Shown piece after piece: positions 7,295 through 8,192 of a DNA stretch of 8,192 nt. Source of the stretch: an uncultured bacterium (GTDB lineage: Bacteria; Verrucomicrobiota; Lentisphaeria; Victivallales; UBA1829); NCBI GenBank assembly GCA_900549415.1, contig URNX01000081.1, forward strand, positions 1 to 8,192, in the 5' to 3' direction. Each line of letters opens with the position of its first letter. The first letter of the stretch is position 1. The translations under genes and the position numbers were made by a program. The notes below the pieces were generated by a model. The model ran no database searches and had not been told where the DNA came from. It was given only the letters and a program-made list of their open reading frames with translations.

Positions 7295-7335
7295 GCTCCG
7301 GCGTGTGTTGCCAATCTGCGCGCCGGAGCTTTTTT
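7295..7335 (+). terminator. Intrinsic terminator after metY
   Basis: A perfect 9-bp stem, GCTCCGGCG (7295-7303) with CGCCGGAGC (7321-7329), can be extended by three pairs including two G-T wobbles, leaving an 11-base loop, and is followed by six T (7330-7335). It starts 17 bp after the metY stop. The next gene's SD begins only five bases after the T-run. Confidence 0.88.
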
Positions 7336-7352
7336 CTGCCCGGAGGTTTTAC

Positions 7353-8138
7353 ATGAAAGATTTTACAGAAATTACAGTCCGTTCATCCGTTGACGGCTCG
7401 GAGGAGCCTTCGCTTCTTTATATTCCGGAAACGGCGCACGAAAAAACGGTTCCGCTTGTTGTCGGACTTCACACATGGAGTTATGACCGTTTCAACAAAA
7501 TGGAAGCCTATCTTCCGTTCTGCAAATCGCGCGGCTGGGCGCTTCTTCTCCCGGAGTTTCGCGGACCGAATCTCCGTTCGAACCCCCGTGGATGTGAAGC
7601 GTGCGGAAGCGATTGCGCTGTTTCGGATATTCTGGATGCCGTAAATTCTGTTCGGCAGACGTTCCATATAGATTCGGCGAATCTGTTTCTTCTTGGTGCA
7701 TCCGGCGGCGGACATGCCGCGCTTCTGACGGCTGCCCGTTCTCCGCACCTCTGGCGAGGAGTTGCGGTGTGGTGTCCGGTGAGCGATCTGACCGAGTGGC
7801 ATGCATATTACGGCGCGGGCAATTCGTATGCTGCTGAATTGGAATATTGCTTAGGAGGAACGCCTTCGGAGCAACCCGATTTATATCAAGCCCGTTCCCC
7901 GCTGACCTATGCTGAGACGCTTTCCGTGGTCTGCCTTTCGATTCATCAGGGGCGTCACGACGAGATTGTCCCGTGGAAAATGAATCGTGATTTACATGAA
8001 GCGATAGAGTCATTTTCCCCGGAGCATTGTTATTTTGATTTATTCGATGGAGCCCATGACGAAGATGTTTCGCGTTCGTTCGTCTGGTTTGATTCTCTGA
8101 GCAGTAAAAAGCTTCATCATTCCACTATTACCGGCTGA
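7353..8138 (+). CDS. Alpha/beta hydrolase of the prolyl oligopeptidase (S9-like)/esterase group
   Basis: A 261-residue serine hydrolase, likely a cytoplasmic esterase or peptidase-like enzyme of unknown substrate. The nucleophile elbow is GASGGGH (115-121) with Ser117; the acid is probably Asp203 in QGRHDEIVPW and the base His235 in DGAHDED, all at the usual places. GLHTW (38-42) sits where the HG oxyanion-hole motif lies. Three cysteines (81, 84, 88) cluster before the SDILDAV helix. No signal peptide is seen. ATG 7353 follows CGGAGG (7341-7346) by six bases; an in-frame GTG at 7305 would start inside the terminator stem and is rejected. No clear promoter lies in front of it, so expression may depend on read-through. 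All four TTA leucine codons in the window's plus-strand genes are in its last third (from 7851). Confidence 0.85.
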   Translation: MKDFTEITVRSSVDGSEEPSLLYIPETAHEKTVPLVVGLHTWSYDRFNKMEAYLPFCKSRGWALLLPEFRGPNLRSNPRGCEACGSDCAVSDILDAVNSVRQTFHIDSANLFLLGASGGGHAALLTAARSPHLWRGVAVWCPVSDLTEWHAYYGAGNSYAAELEYCLGGTPSEQPDLYQARSPLTYAETLSVVCLSIHQGRHDEIVPWKMNRDLHEAIESFSPEHCYFDLFDGAHDEDVSRSFVWFDSLSSKKLHHSTITG

Positions 8139-8155
8139 TTGAAACGGCCGGTTTT
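8130..8155 (+). terminator. Terminator-like hairpin overlapping the hydrolase stop codon
   Basis: ACCGGC (8130-8135) pairs with GCCGGT (8147-8152), extendable inward by a T-G and a G-C pair to an 8-bp stem around a 7-base loop, followed by TTTT then an interrupted T-rich tract. The stem includes part of the TGA at 8136-8138. It is weaker than the hairpin after metY. The remaining bases to 8192 are AT-rich with no visible gene. Confidence 0.6.
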
Positions 8156-8192
8156 ACATTTTATTGCAGAATAAGATTTTTGTTTTTCCCCT

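Noticed and set aside
7305..7352. GTG start at 7305 extending the hydrolase by 16 residues
   Set aside because: It would place the start inside the terminator stem with no SD; ATG 7353 has CGGAGG at ideal spacing and matches where the domain begins.

Overview
The window reads as a bacterial chromosomal fragment assembled from Illumina data. The first 71 bases are not biological: they are an untrimmed P7/TruSeq adapter with its index, so the true genomic sequence starts at about base 72. GC-leaning codon use, a PocR-type AraC regulator beside an FAD-dependent oxidoreductase, and a sensor built on an ABC_sub_bind-like periplasmic domain together resemble Lentisphaerota (Victivallales-like, often gut) genomes. 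That assignment is inference from gene types; no rRNA or other phylogenetic marker is present.

Layout: (1) 1-71 adapter. (2) 73-858, minus strand: AraC-family regulator with an N-terminal PocR-like domain, its 3' end cut off by the contig/adapter junction. (3) 969-2276, plus strand, divergent from the regulator: cytoplasmic FAD-dependent oxidoreductase. The 110-bp gap between them holds back-to-back candidate promoters, making the oxidoreductase a plausible target of the regulator. (4) 2278-4692, minus strand, converging on the oxidoreductase with one base between the stop codons: an 804-residue membrane sensor (signal peptide, periplasmic binding domain, one membrane helix, two PAS-like domains, GAF) that ends without any recognisable kinase, cyclase or DNA-binding output domain. 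(5) 4693-5024: a 332-bp AT-rich divergent intergenic region with a promoter for each side and two small inverted repeats. (6) 5025-5951 and 5988-7277, plus strand: cysK and a metY-type O-acetylhomoserine sulfhydrylase, almost certainly one operon fixing sulfide into cysteine and homocysteine. (7) A strong terminator hairpin at 7295-7335, then at once an SD and a cytoplasmic alpha/beta hydrolase (7353-8138), followed by a weaker terminator-like hairpin.

No mobile element, CRISPR array, tRNA, rRNA or riboswitch was recognised. The genes are mostly of well-known families, and I do not see a clearly new system. The items most worth checking are the output-less sensor, the terminator placed directly in front of the hydrolase SD, the sudden appearance of TTA leucine codons in the last third of the hydrolase, and the adapter, which creates false protein ends.
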